Positions 1 to 62,894 of a DNA stretch of 64,000 nt are shown one piece after another. The translations under genes were made by a program, and so were the position numbers. The stretch comes from Echiichthys vipera (Eukaryota > Chordata > Actinopteri > Perciformes > Trachinidae). Numbering within the stretch: the first letter of the stretch is position 1; each line of letters starts with the position of its first letter. The notes beneath the pieces are model-generated. The model was not told the DNA's origin. It worked only from the letters and a program-made list of their open reading frames with translations, and ran no database searches. The DNA lies in the NCBI GenBank assembly GCA_963691815.1, contig OY829661.1, positions 15,438,849 through 15,502,848 on the forward strand, written 5' to 3'.

Positions 1-9623
<9,623 letters not shown>

Positions 9624-9635
9624 GTTGTCGGCACA

Positions 9636-9672
9636 TACAGGAAGCAGCGGAAGTAAAGTCGGAAGTGACGTT
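9636..9672 (-). promoter_or_regulatory. Probable urm1 core promoter with ETS and CRE-like motifs
   Basis: Within 50 bases upstream of the urm1 ATG there are three GGAA cores on the plus strand: AGGAAG at 9639, CGGAAGT at 9648 and CGGAAGTGACGT at 9660-9671. The last is a composite ETS plus half-CRE motif typical of housekeeping TATA-less promoters. No TATA box is seen. The transcription start itself is inferred to lie here and is not demonstrated. Confidence 0.5.
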
Positions 9673-12600
9673 TGGATACAATTTTCCATAAAAGAGGAGA
9701 CTTTAGGAGTCGAATTAAACATTACATATTGTGTAAAACTATGCATTGTATCAAAATTTAATATAAATATGCCATTAGACGTGTTTGATACAATGAATAG
9801 TATAATCTTATGGAACACTTTACATACATAAATGCACAATAACGAAAGTTACCCCCAATTTCGGTCAAACTGTGTGGTAAAGTCTTTAAAGAAGAATAGC
9901 ACACTTTTTTTATTTTTTATTATAATTTTAAATGATGTTAGTGTATTCATCCCAGTGATATTTGTATTATTAGTATTTTTATTGACTTATTTAAATTCAT
10001 ATTCTTGTTTCTCTGTAGCGTTGCGTTGAGTACATCTCTGCAATGTTTGTATATTTGAATGTTTATTTTTTGCAATAATAATTGGGGAAAAAATAGAGGA
10101 CTTCTTATAATCAGCAAACTGAAAGCAAACCCAGATATCTTAGAATGAAAAGTTGTTTGTTATTTAATTGATCATTTCCATATCTCTCTGTCTTGTCTCC
10201 ATTCTAGTCTTGAAACGAGTGCATTTACCAAACAATGTTATAGGCTACAAGGTTTTCAATAAATTTTATGACGATCCAGAATGAAAGAAATGAAATTGTT
10301 TGCACACTACTATGTTGTACATATAGCATCAATGGAAGAAAATGGCAAGGCCCAAATCAGTCAATCTCTTTATACTAGTCCTCTACAAGGTCTTGCCTGT
10401 GTAGGGAATATTGAGTGTGAATCATTTTGGGCACAACCACAATTATACCTATCTATCTATCCATAGATTTAATTGTGGTTGTGCCCAAAGTGATCTATCT
10501 ATCTATACATATATATATAGAGATATGTACATTATATTATATGTGTGTTGAATTAAAATGGTGTTTATTTTATTACCTCTGTACTTTAACAATTTTATTC
10601 ATTTAGTTTATTTTGTATATTGAGACCTTTGACCTGAGTATGTGGAGACAAAGAGCTCTTGAGCAAATTCTTCTGATGGTTAGATTTAACTTTTGTAAAT
10701 GTATCCAAAGGCAATGCGAGTTTATTTAAATCCCACATTTCATACACAAAAGAAATTTGATATTCTTTAAACAATGCATTAAACAATTCAACAATAAAGA
10801 AATATAACATAAACCTCTAAAAAGAAAATGAAACAATAGAAACATTTTAAAGGAATTTAAAACAGTGGGAACATAGACAAAAAAAGAACAGGAGGTTCAT
10901 AGTTAATATTTAAGGTTCAGTCCAACATAATGCAAAACATGAAAGATTTTAATGGATTTGGTCAAAGATGTTGCAAATCTTATATCCTCTAGACGTTTGT
11001 TGCAGGTTTGTGGTGCACAGTAACTAAACGCTGCATGTCCTTGTGTTTGGTTTGCACTCTGTAACTGATTCTGAGTAGTGCCCCATTTATGAACTACTAT
11101 TTACTTGGACTTAAATTTCTTTTAGAAAATCATTATATTGGAAAATCATTAGTACAGCATGCGCTCTCTCACATGGCCTGTGCATGTGCATGTTTGCATG
11201 TATTTGCATTGTGTAAGTCAATATAAAAGTGTGCATGGCATGAGTGTGTGAAAGCACAACTGTCTTTCTCTATGCCTCTCTCCCTATACATGCATCCTCA
11301 ATCATACTGGTGGCGGTTCAAGTCCCAGTATACATGGCGGCCGGGAGGACGAGGTGGGGGTGGAAGGGGGTCAGTCAGAGGTTTGAATTGCAAATCTGCT
11401 GCCTTCTGTTGGCGTCCAAACCTTAGCGGGCCCTTCCCTGTCTTCATTCATGTGTTAATGAGGAGTCAGTGCAGGGGCAGATAGACAGATCGACCAGGGG
11501 CCTGGCGGGGGCGAGGGAAGCATGAGGCGAGGGTGGGGAGGCAGCAGGCGGGAAAACGAGGGGGTCCCTCTGATGATGGAGGCCGCAGTGGAAGTTTTGT
11601 AAGATGATGAAGACATGATGAGTGCCATTTGTGGCTGCGGCCTTTCAGAGTATACAGTCAGCTCAGAGGGAGGCAAAGAGGCAGAAGATGGGGTGTGGGT
11701 GGGATTGTTATGGCTGTAGGTTTCATGAGTTATCCAGGAGTGATCACACCATCACTGGGTGTCATCGCACATTTGCTAAGCTGCTTTGAGGTGCCTACAG
11801 CTGTGGATGGTATGCCACGCTTCTGTTATACTCTGACTTGTTTTCTTCCTCTGAGTAGTGATCAACAATAAAAAACCTTTACGTGTGTATAAATGGTTGC
11901 AATACTTATCTTAAATATGATTTGTTTTTTACAGTTGTAAATATTCAAATTAGATGTTAAATCAAGATGATTATGAGATATGTTGATGTTTTTAAATGGA
12001 TATATTCGGTTGATGTAGCAGAAATACCTGTTAACCTTAATCATTGCGGACATTCTAATCTAATCTAATTTCCTTAATGTAGTGTTTGTAAAACTTGAAT
12101 ACACAATATCCTGTTAAAATGATCTGCTCTCATCATCCAACAGCAATATCATAGACTTTAAAATTAAATGTCCCCTCCCTGAAAAAAATGATTTGATAAT
12201 TGATTCATGAGGTCAAACATTTTTATAAGATTTTCTTCTCTTTTTTTAATAGGGTTATTAATAATACAAAATACTATGTTTTTTTCCTATTATTTTGTTG
12301 CCTGTCTCCAACATCCCACTCACACTTCACTCATCTTCATCTCAGCCTCTCTCAGCCTTTTTTTAGACATTCTCTTTGGAAATTAAGAAAAGTTTCATAT
12401 CCATATCTGCCTGTAGATGTCAAAAGTCAATGTTACGCTGCCAGGCACCAGCTCGAGCAGCCAGGGTCACACATGATCAGATGACAATGACCCACACAAT
12501 GGATTAGCTATAAAAGGACTGGGGGGAGAGATTAGGGGTGAATTGATGAGGGTTGGATGGCTGGTTGGTTGACTGGTTGGCAGGCCTGGGAGATCTTGGG

Positions 12601-12823
12601 TCTGTTTCAATAAGGAACATAAAGAGCTGAAATTAACATGTACCATGATATCGAGCAGAGAGAATCCTCTTAGAGATTACATCCATAACATGTTACGCCT
12701 ATGGAACTGTATGGAAAGGGGAGACAAAGAGCAGAGCGAATGATAATTTTCTGTTGTAGCAGATTATGGGGCATCCTATTCTCTTTGATTCTATTGTAGT
12801 TCCTGTTCGACATTATAGCTTTC
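9673..12823. other. Intergenic region upstream of urm1
   Basis: AT-rich sequence with no supported gene. It holds a near-perfect hairpin at 10421-10494 and short TATC runs. The bases around 9690-9830 are AT-rich promoter-proximal sequence. The stretch 11160-11870 has scattered weak open frames but no recognisable protein. Confidence 0.55.
10421..10494. repeat. 26-bp inverted repeat (hairpin)
   Basis: The left arm 10421-10446 and right arm 10469-10494 pair at 24 of 26 positions (core GGGCACAACCACAATTA). The 22-base loop contains TATC repeats. Confidence 0.9.
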
Positions 12824-13510
12824 TTAAAGGTCCCATATTGTAAAAAGTTTCCATGTCTTTTTTATTATAAAGCAGTTTGAGGTGCTATATAAATACTACA
12901 ATGCACACAGCCATCACAGCCCACTGTCATTCCCAAGACGTCAAATTCTTCTTCTTTTGTTTTGCGTTCGTGCGTTATCAGTGGACTTTTACTCAGGAGA
13001 CCATGGTTTGTGACCCATTCATGTTCCATGCGTCCTGTGCATCCCATGCATCCTGTGCGTCCCCTGACTCACACAAATTCACTTATTTGAACCTCACCCA
13101 TGATCCCCTAACCACAACCAAGTGATTTTATGTGAGTTCACAATGTAAACAACTTGTTCCCCGTGCTAACTGTTACCGGGTGCATCATGTGATTGACGGC
13201 ATTGACAAGTTACGCCATGGGGTCCTGAAAAAATTGCAATATGGGACAAGATAGGATGTGAACCAGTTGGCTGTTGGGTTGTTATGTCACAAATATACTA
13301 AACATAGGTAGAAAGTGCCGCGCAGAGACACCAAGAGCGCAGATGTGGAAGACCCGGAAATGCCGGCCAATCTGAGCAGACTGGGTTCTTTTGTGGGGGA
13401 GGGTGCTTAAAAAGACAGACGCTAAAACAGAGCATTTCAGACAGAAAGTATGACAGATATGTGAGTATAATAAGTATGCTTTTTATAAACATATATAAAC
13501 ATGTGTTGAT
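12824..13510 (-). mobile_element. TTAA-flanked non-autonomous repeat, inverted copy with internal insertion
   Basis: Bases 12824-12915 begin TTAAAGGTCCCATATTGTAA and match, in reverse, the right end of the copies at 29117, 41991 and 44199. Bases 13276-13510 match their left-middle part in reverse (AATCTGAGCAGACTGGGTT against its partner AGCCCAGTCTGCTCTGATT). About 350 bases in between (12917-13270) do not match and may be an insertion or a diverged segment. The far terminus is not clear. Confidence 0.65.
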
Positions 13511-16091
13511 GCACACATACAGTACACACAAAAGCATATTTTGATACAAAGACACACACGCAAACACACACACACACTACCATCACCATTGGTCTGTCTG
13601 CAGAACAATGTGTGGTGCCTGCACGACACGCATACTCACTTCATGTGGTGCATTTTCAGCTGAACATAAGATACATTGCAGATTTTATTTGCATAATCAA
13701 CAATAAAAACACTAATAGAGTAGCTTATGAAGTGACCAGGAGAGTGCAAGATCCAAGAAACTGTTAGAAGAATGTTGTTTTTTTTACCTGGGTAGGAACC
13801 GTTAAAAATCAGGATGGCACCCAAATTGGACCAGGAACCAGGATGTTCATGTCAGCTGGCTAGAGGAGGGATAGCTGAACTGTATATTAGAGACGAGTCA
13901 GCTTCGATTTGACAGTGAAATGCTGTCCCCTATTGGCTATCAATGTGCATTGCAAGATAATCGCTCCATCAGGACAAGACCAACCTTTTATACTAATCAA
14001 TTCTTAAGTAACAGTAGCTACGTATTTGTATTGGAACTCAGTGGTGGTGTCTTTTCTACTAGCAAGAAATGTATCATTTGTGTGTTTATATAGCTTAAAT
14101 ATCTGGAAATTATCTATATGTGTCTTAGTTATTCTTCTTCTTAATCTTATTGCTTTATTTTTCTAATAATCAGTCAACAAATCCCATCAAAATATAAAAA
14201 CATAATAATTAACCGTGCAACAGTGTGGCATTTTGATGTGTTTTTAATAGTTTCTGCCCAGCAATTGAGGTCTAATTCACAGACAAATAAGCTATGGCAA
14301 CACTTGGTCGGTCAAGGTCTTTTCATGGGATTTGATGACCGTAAGAAATGTATAACCCTATAATGATAACCCAACTAAATGATTCTAGTCAAACTATGTA
14401 AAGCAAAACCCAACTCTTCGACACAAGCAATCATTTTATTTGAAAAAAAGTGAACTGCTATGTACAGTACGTAGAAAAAACACGAGATCAGTCCTGAAAT
14501 GTTTCTTTTCTTTTTGCTTTTCATCTCACACAGTCCTGTTATAGAAAAACAGGAGAATCCACACAATCAGAACATTCCTGTACAGCATTCAACAGAGGAC
14601 AGATAAAAACATTACATCATTATCATCGTTGTCATCACCATCATCACTATCATCATCATCATCCCTTTTTTCATCATCAGTGTTATCAGATATTAAAAAT
14701 AAACCATAGATTTTATATCTGATAACATCGATATCAAACACTGGTCTCAAAACACACGTGAGAAATGTTGAGCATATGTCTTCCAATTTTGTATTACAAT
14801 TAATGATTAAGTGTTTGTTTTTTTTCTGACTAAAGATCGCCCCCTGCTGGACCAAGGTGAGAACTGTCACATGGCTCCTCACCTCATGAACTGGTCCCTG
14901 TACAGTTTCAGTCTTGAAAGGACAATCAAACCTCCATGTAAGACTCTCTGATATGCAACTCTCTAGTAGAAGGATATTTTTAGAATTATTCCTGTTTGAT
15001 ATCTGATATAACCCTAGTTCATGTATAGATGATCAGTTTGGATAAGGTAAGAGAGAACAAAGTATACGTTTTTAAAAAGAAGGTGATGTCAGGGGCGTAA
15101 AAATGAATATTGTGAATGGGACTGTTCCGTAGGGGCCTCAGCCCTTGGTTGAAATTATTGCATATCCCTGGGAGTCAGCTCCAGCCCTTTTAGGCCCACA
15201 TGCTGCAAATACAGAAACAATTTAACACTGAACAGTCAACCAAAATGCAATTCCATAGCAATAAACGGATTCTCTCTATTACAGAAACACAAACTCAAAT
15301 CATACAACTAAAAGACATTCTTTGTAGGGCTGTGGTCAACTTCTTTCACATTCATTGGTTTTCAAACTGGAAAAAAAAAGATGAAAGATAACAGATTTCT
15401 CTGTATGTTTGGTATCATTCAAGATTATCCAAAGACATGAAAGTTCTTCACTGTATCGTCTGCATTCTTCTCAAGTTTTGACAAATATTTAAATTAGTAT
15501 TAAAGCAACATTTTACTTGGTATAACATTTATAGCTGCATGCATCAATTATTTCAGCAACTTCACAAACAGAAGCTGCAGTCATACCAACATATGTTCAT
15601 AAATGTCTTTATACTAAGTGAAACATTGTTTAAACTAAATTTAAAGAGTATACATGAATCCATTTCCCCCTGTCTTATAATGCCATTTAAGATACATTAT
15701 ATGCACGAGGCACAGAATATCAAGTGTATTAGTCAAACAGCTACAACAAAGGGAAGTTGCTTTGTCCTCTTAACATTTTTAACAACTCGCAAAGCCCTCA
15801 CATTGAAGTTGCTAGATTACTTTTGCAAATGTTTTATTTCTGATACATTTATTAATGCATGCCTGATACATTATTAATGGGATTCAATGGGACTGCTTGA
15901 TACATATTTAATGAGGTTTTATGAACATGGTTTCCTCAGAATGAGCACTGGCTGATTCTCATGAGTTTGTTGAAGCAACGTCCATGATATTTCCTTTGAT
16001 CATAACAAATAAATAAGACAAAAACATGAAACAATAATGCAATACAAAGAAAAGAAGGAATGTTAACATACATACACGCGCTTACAGACAG

Positions 16092-16130
<39 letters not shown>

Positions 16131-16220
16131 AAACATTTATACATGAGCTATGTAAGTTATTGTTAGCATTTCTGCAACAGTGTGTGACAGCGATTGTTTG
16201 AAACAAGAGAGAGTCTGTGT
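13511..16220. other. Intergenic region downstream of sh2d3c
   Basis: AT-rich sequence. It contains a CAT/ATC trinucleotide-rich patch at 14620-14665 and (CA)n at 16092-16118. No gene or classified repeat was recognised. Part of it could be extended sh2d3c 3' UTR if a more distal poly(A) site is used. Confidence 0.5.
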
Positions 16221-16226
16221 TTTATT
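16221..16226 (-). terminator. Candidate sh2d3c polyadenylation signal
   Basis: AATAAA on the minus strand is the first canonical hexamer after the stop codon and would give a 3' UTR of about 0.4 kb. The cleavage site is not shown by the sequence. Confidence 0.4.
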
Positions 16227-16626
16227 GGAGCAAAGCCAAACTCTGCAGCTCTATTTGGCCCTCTGGACGCTCCGTACATGTCACTGTTACAAAGAGGAGC
16301 TGGTCACCCGTCATCCCCATCTTCTTTTCCACTTAGCATCTCTCCTCTCCGATGCCATCTAAATATTTTAGTGCTAAGTGAGGAAGTCCACAGGGAGGAA
16401 CAAAACGAGAAGTCCACAGTGAGTGCAACATGTGTTATAAGTAAGACCCTCTTTTCTGTATTGCTCTCTGCACATGCTCTGTTAGCTGCCTCTTCACCCC
16501 CCCGCCTCCAAGTGTTCACGTTGGACCCTTCCACATCATCCTTTCCGATGCAAAACAAGACCGTACCACAATGAGTGGTGAGTGCAGATGGGGGTGTTAT
16601 GGCGATGTCGGGTGTTAGGGCAGGTG

Positions 16627-56394
<39,768 letters not shown>

Positions 56395-57060
56395 GGTGGG
56401 TGCACACCTTCCTCTGTTACCTTTCCTCAAACCTTTCTCGTTTTTCCCTCTACTTCACCCTCTCCCTCTTCTTCTGTTCCCCTGTCCTCTTCTTTATCTC
56501 TACCCCACCCAGGGTGTCCGATCTAAAACCTCAGCCCCTGGGCTAAGCCTGTCCCACCCCTGCCAGACTCCTTGCCTGCCTGCCTGCTTGCTTGCCTCTC
56601 TCCCTGGCTAACAGCCCTTCCACATAGTGCCACCACTACAAAACCAGGCTACAAGCTAAACAGCTAACACCACAGCTATAGCTTGTAAGCAGCTGCTGGT
56701 AACCACATCAGCTATAAAGCAACGAGCGCGCCACTAACAGCTGGAACTGATAACAGCTAGAGATATTGCAGCTCCTGACATCTCCGCTGCTTCTGCCCTG
56801 CACCGGCTTCTGTCGCTCCTGCTCTCCTGCTTGCTCTCTCCCTCTCACTGCACTTGCTGCACTTCACGCGGCTGCTAGGGATTACCTCATTGCTTGCTGA
56901 TGAAAGGAGTGTGGGTGGGGGGAGGGCGGACCAGAGAGAGAGAGGGTGGGAGGGAGGGATGGATGGAGGGAGGGAGAGGGGGGGGGTGCCAGTAGGCACA
57001 AGCAGAGAGGAGTGCTGTCGAATTGCAGGCAGAAAACCCCACCCACCCAACCACCCGACG
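56395..57060 (-). promoter_or_regulatory. 5' UTR and promoter region of sh2d3c short isoform (inferred)
   Basis: In the sense strand this flank is purine-rich next to the ATG, then of mixed composition with CAGCTG boxes (for example 56670-56760) and a GC-rich patch near 56860-57060. No convincing TATA box or initiator was found, so the start site is not placed. Confidence 0.35.
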
Positions 57061-57307
57061 ACCCCCGCTTCAATGCTGAGACAATGCTGACACGGGGGGT
57101 GTGGTGGGGAGGAGGGGGACGATGGACTAAGTGGGAGAAAGTGAGAAAAGATGGGTGGAGGAGGGAAAAAAATGTGAAGAACAGAAAGAAGAAGAAGATG
57201 TGGGTAGAAGGAGAGAAAGGAGGAGGAGTGCAGCCTCTCAAAGGAATCTAACCTTTCTTTTGCCGTGAAAGGAACCCAGCAGGGGTGCCCCCCACCCTAC
57301 CACTCAC

Positions 57308-57341
<34 letters not shown>

Positions 57342-57482
57342 CCACTCACAAACATTCTTAAATGCAAATACACACCTTTTATTCCACTTAATGTCAACAC
57401 ACATACCACTGTATTATTATTACCAGAGATGGAAGGAGCTGAAGGTTCCCGATGTGAAATGTGTAGAGAAATGTTATTCTTC

Positions 57483-57654
<172 letters not shown>

Positions 57655-57778
57655 CAGGAGAATATAATGATGTGTCTCTAAAAAGCCATGCAGACTGCAA
57701 CTAGACAGCTCATTATAGGCTGAAACACACAGGCAGGTGTTTCAAGGATAACACGGTGTGATTTTCACCGGCCCATTT

Positions 57779-57804
57779 CACACACACACACACACACACA
57801 CGCA

Positions 57805-57853
<49 letters not shown>
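57779..57853. repeat. (CA)n microsatellite
   Basis: CA run with two CACG interruptions. Confidence 0.96.
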
Positions 57854-57855
<2 letters not shown>

Positions 57856-58410
57856 GCAAGGAGATGTCAGGAGGGGTGGGGCTCTGTCTCCAGAGGCAAG
57901 TGAGTGACATCATTGAGGACGCCTCACCATGGCAACACTGCAAGAGGACTTGACAGCATCCAAAATTCTGACACTGCATTTAGTTGGGTCTGCACCACTG
58001 CAGGGAAGCATAGCGCAAGAGAGGGACGTGAGAAATATGCAACATACCAGGTGATAAAATACTGTGTGCTGCTTCTTTTTTACTTTGTCTTTGAGGTCAT
58101 CTCTGCATCACACAAACATAGCATCAGATGACGCCAGTAATCACTTTGCTAATCTGCCTCTTGAATGCAAGCTAGTGGGTCACAGGCAGAGAGAAAAGGC
58201 TGATAGATAAGGAGCTACAAGACACAGGAAGGATTCATCAACTGCAGCGACTCCTCTTAATGTAATCTCAAACCATCCAGTGCTGGATTAGACAGATTAC
58301 ACAGCGGGTACACAAATAATCTCATAAGAGGGGCCCTGTGCTTTCCTTCCCTCAATCCTCTGTAATACCATGCCAAAACAATCATAACATACAGCATCGG
58401 GCTGCTGTGC

Positions 58411-58434
58411 CACACACACACACACACACACACA
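58411..58434. repeat. (CA)n microsatellite, short
   Basis: 24 bases of CA. Confidence 0.95.
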
Positions 58435-58954
58435 ATGAGAAATGCATGCTGTGGGGAAAAACACATGTGACAACATGATGGATGCAGAGACTAAAGCATA
58501 TATGGTCAGCTGTAGCTAGGAATTTAGCATTCAAATTGACAATGTTAGGGGTGTAATTCCCACTCAGACAGGTCATAATGAAAACACACCGCACTGTAAT
58601 GTCCATTAGCTAAAAGCCACTCTACAAAATGACACTCTTAGACACATATACTTTTTATATCACACCTCCTAAACCTTTTGAAGTATTTTGATCTGCAGAA
58701 GTAAAAAGAACCCTTCTAAAATGAGCACATCCTCTCATTGTACTTTGTGCGTGCTCCAGCTCGTGTTTCCATCGTGTCAGTCGACTTCCTCAGATGAATT
58801 CAGTCAAGTCAAACAGATATCACACATTAAAGCAAAGCAACACATTCAACAAGACTGAATCCTACTGTGTTCTCAGGAAATGTTTTATACACCCAAGGGT
58901 AGATCTTCTGTTGTATCAGTAACTTGCGCTCTTTACTTACTTTTCTCCAGCAGC

Positions 58955-59577
58955 TAAATCCCCTTTCACACATGCGCTGCAAACCTGACCTTATCTAGAC
59001 ATTACCCGGAGGAGCTGTGAGAACGGAAATATCCGAATCAGTTGGACTGGGCATTAAACAGGGCTGCCAGCTCCCTAGTTCAAAGTCTGCGTAATTGTCC
59101 GATTGAGCCCATGTGTAAATAGAGAAGCTCGCTGTCCGGAGAATTGACAGCTAGTGGGCATGTTGATTCGTTTTTTTTTATCATGTGGCTCACATGAAAC
59201 CGGAAGAAAACAAACATCAGAGGGTGAAGAAGAAGGGTTATTTACACAAAGACACCAACGAAAACTGGAGATTCAGGAACTTCTGTCAGTAAAGGGCCGG
59301 CGCTGAAATCCTCAGACAAATTAAAGGGATGGCAAGAGACTCTGTTCAAAGTGACTATGTGACCGGGGTGTAATCCGTGTCATGTCCTGCCTCCTGCACG
59401 CTTTACCCAGGCGCCACACCTCGCCTTAACCCAACGGAGTAGGCCTATTTACAGTAAGTGTGAACGTATCTGACACGGACAGTCTCCTGTTGTGTGCTGT
59501 ATGTGTGAAAGAGAAACTTTGGACATTATCCAGACCTGACCTATCAGGCAAGTTCAGAGGGAACGGCTCTACATATC
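58955..59577 (+). repeat. Long dispersed repeat, copy 2
   Basis: Second copy of the repeat at 49166-49725. It keeps CCCCTTTCACACATGCGCTG, GTGTAATCCGTGTCATGTCC and TGTGCTGTATGTGTGAAAG, with small insertions relative to copy 1. Confidence 0.65.
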
Positions 59578-61419
59578 AGTTCATCAAGACAAACAAAACA
59601 GACACGAGTCAACGTGAGAAAGCAAACATCACCACTGTAATAAACAGTTATTGTTACAAATTTCATTACGGAGATAAATGTGACAATTTATCGTAATACA
59701 CAGTGTAGGACATATCATCACGCCCCAGCCTTTCCTGCTCCATATCATTTAAGATGTTTTAAATTGAATAGACTGAACGCTCCGCAGACACAGGTTGAAA
59801 GAAAAATGGTTGTAACATCGCCTCATTTTGTGCCTTTGGGAAGACTGAAGGGAGTCTCATTCTTACTTTAGTGTCTTGTACACTTCATTACCCTGAATTG
59901 TCTGTCTTGTTCTCCCCCTGCTTCATCCCTAGCACTATTGCTTCCCCTTAAATCCTTTTATCTATCTTGCTTTCATTTTCTGCATTCACAACAAGTTTTT
60001 CTTTTACTCCTACTGTTATCCATTCATTGAACCTGTCCTTTCTCTTTTCAGCATTCCCTCAACTCCTTCTCTATGCTCTATTGGATCCAACCTTTCTTAT
60101 CACCGCGCTCCTCCCCTCATCTCTCCCCTCCTCCTTATCCCGACCTCTCATCACTCCTTTCAGCCTCCTCCACTGTCTGATCCCTGTCTTTCCACCCTTC
60201 TCTCCCCCTTCCTTTCCTTCTCTTCCATGGCCATCCCTCCACACCTCTATCTCTAGACCCCCCCCGCTTGGAGGCATTTTTCAGTTAAATATTAATTAGT
60301 GAGCCCCATCCCGGAGGCTGATAGGGTGCACAATGGAGAATCCCTGCATGTGCCTGCAAGCGTCCCACTAATGAAAGGATCGTGCATTTGTGTGTGTGTG
60401 AGAGAGAGACACATAGATAAAAAGAGAGAACACAGACAAGAGAGTGTGTGTGTGTGTAAAATGTGTGCATGTGTGTGAGAGATGAAAAGAGACACACCGA
60501 GGGCAGATCAAGATTATGTGTGCACACATCTTTATGTGTGCACACACGTCCGTGTCTAAAAACAAAGGCCTGACTCCATTGGGGGTTAGCGGGGTACAGC
60601 TAATGATCTGTGTGTGTCTGATTGTCATCAGTGTGTTTTCACAGGGTGGACCCCATTCACCGACTGGTTAATGCGTATCGAACCACCAGATGTGTGTTTC
60701 AAAGGCCGTTTGAAACATCAGTCTGGAATAATGATGCAGTGACAAAAAGAGGCCTGCTGGAAAACGTTGTGACTTTGTCCTCACAGACGTGAAGAGAATT
60801 TTGAATTTAGGTGTGAAATAGCGCAATTAAATTCGTCTGTCCTGCTTTAATCACATTAAAATGACTCATACAAATGTGTCGCTGTAGCAACACATCTTTA
60901 GCGTGAATAAAACAGTGTGTGATACTGCTTAGAGGGATCAATGTGCCATTATTCTCTGCCCTGTGTACTGCTTAGTGGCACGGGCAAGCTGACCTTGAAG
61001 GGGGACAAAATAACAGAAAGACCCGATAATAACAAAGCCCTGCAGTAAATATCACATTTTTGTTATTCTGAGACTCTCAGAGTTGTTGATTCAACTCAAT
61101 GGCTTTTTTTAAGTTTGCATTTTGTGAAGTAAATATCTGATAAGGTGTCAGTGTTGCTGCTGCTGTGCTTGTGATTACTTTGCCTCTTTGCTAATGCATT
61201 TTTCCAGCATTTTGCATGTGGTCATAGGATTTTTGACACTTTTCTCTTTACCACATCACATATTCTTTCTGTGTTTTATGAGATACCAGGGGTTCAGGCA
61301 ACAATGACAACTATACTGTAAATCACAATTACAAATCCATTTGAAGTTGAAAACCAATTTGCAAAGTGTGCTTGCAGATATTCAGCATTTTTATCCACAC
61401 CAGTGCTGTGGTTTAAGGG
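59578..61419. other. Upstream flank without recognised genes
   Basis: A pyrimidine-rich stretch (59880-60270, CT-rich with TCC clusters) is followed by GA/GT short runs at 60390-60480 and ordinary sequence. The open frames here are short and compositionally biased. Confidence 0.5.
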
Positions 61420-62085
61420 ACAGCAATGCCTGTCTGTTGGTCAGTGTCTTTGGTCCAGACTGAAACATCTCAACAACTATTAGATAGATGTAGTAACTGT
61501 GTCACAGATAATCATGTCACTCAGAGGATGAATCCTACTAATGTCGCCTTTCCACTGCATGGTACTGTTCAACTGGACTCACTCTTTTTTGGTTTTCCAT
61601 TAGCAAAAGTATAGATAGTACCTGGTGCTAATTTTTGGTCCCAACTCGGTCGGGTTTACAAGTGCGCTGTGTCAATACTAGAAGGTGGAGTTAAAAAACT
61701 GCAGACTACTGATGGTAAGAGAGGACCAGCGGACATGATACGGGCATCCTGTACAATCTTGCAATTTTTTCAATATCCAGGCGGCTATCAATAGAGACCG
61801 CAAGTTGTTTATTCACTCCAGATGTTTAAAATGGCAGCCCACATCTACGCTAAACACTATGTACACCATGCTGACCAGCTAAGAATGCCACATACATACA
61901 GTGGAAACACGGGTCTTCCTCTAGCGCCATCAGTAAGTCAAAGTTTGCACTTATCCAGTGAATTAACACAAAGTTTGGCATTCATGGTCCCCAGAGGATG
62001 AAGCCTATTGACTTATTCTGACTTATATGATCTTGATGACTTTTCCTCGAAGGCCACCATGAGGTTGACATGCTGATATTATCTG
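61420..62085. repeat. Two nested teleost interspersed repeats
   Basis: The outer repeat is seen at about 61420-61545 (CATCTCAACAACTATTAGAT, CAGAGGATGAATCCTAC) and again at about 61910-62085 (CTTATCCAGTGAATTAACAC, CCCCAGAGGATGAAGCCTA). Between them, about 61545-61700, lies a different repeat (CCTTTCCACTGCATGGTACT, TTGGTCCCAACTCGGTCGGG). Identification is from recall of common fish repeats. Confidence 0.55.
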
Positions 62086-62499
62086 CTAGAATTGTCGTTA
62101 GCTGCAAACACTGAAAAATATGTGTAACAATGGGAAACTATCATGTCACTTTGAATATTATGGGTTTCTCCAAACTGGTATTTACTGCAGGTCATTGTGC
62201 TGCATTGCATTTTAAGTTGTTTTTGTAAAATTCTATGTGCCATAAAAAGGATATTGTGCATATCTTTGCCCTTTTCTCTTTGGCAGCCTAAATAAACTGA
62301 TTTATGCAAATAATCTAAGAAGTAAACACAATGTGTGTGTAGACTCTGATTCTTTGTCAGTCTACACGCTGAAGGAACAGTAACTGGAGACTTTCCAAGG
62401 GTGTGTTACAGAGGGCCAGCCCTGACAGTTTACACCCCCTCTCATTTACAGAGGCGCCGCATTAATTCATCTACTGTAGTAGTCACACAAGCGCAAAAA

Positions 62500-62501
<2 letters not shown>

Positions 62502-62537
<36 letters not shown>

Positions 62538-62855
62538 AACAGGCACACAACCACCCAGAGGGCACTGCCTTAATTTAATCAGCACATAGACACATCCAGA
62601 TTTTAGAAATTCAAACCATTCGCATAATCAAACATGCAGTAAAGCACGAATACAGCTGAGCCCCTTCACACACAGACACACACTGATATTTCTTTTTTGT
62701 GCCAGGCGTATGTTAATAAACCTCATATGATCCGACCCATTCTACTCCCCCCCTCCTGCGCCCCTCCCGTCAAAGTAACACCAAACCACTTAATAGAACG
62801 GGGAGACAAAGCAGGGCTGGGCTGCAGGCGAAAACAATCGCACACAGTCATAGAG

Positions 62856-62891
<36 letters not shown>
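62502..62891. repeat. Two (CA)n tracts
   Basis: 62502-62533 and 62857-62891. Confidence 0.95.

Positions 62892-62894
<3 letters not shown>

Noticed and set aside
12505..12530. TATAAAAGG box followed by a G-rich stretch
   Set aside because: There is no open frame or exon downstream, and a TATA match alone is frequent by chance in AT-rich DNA.
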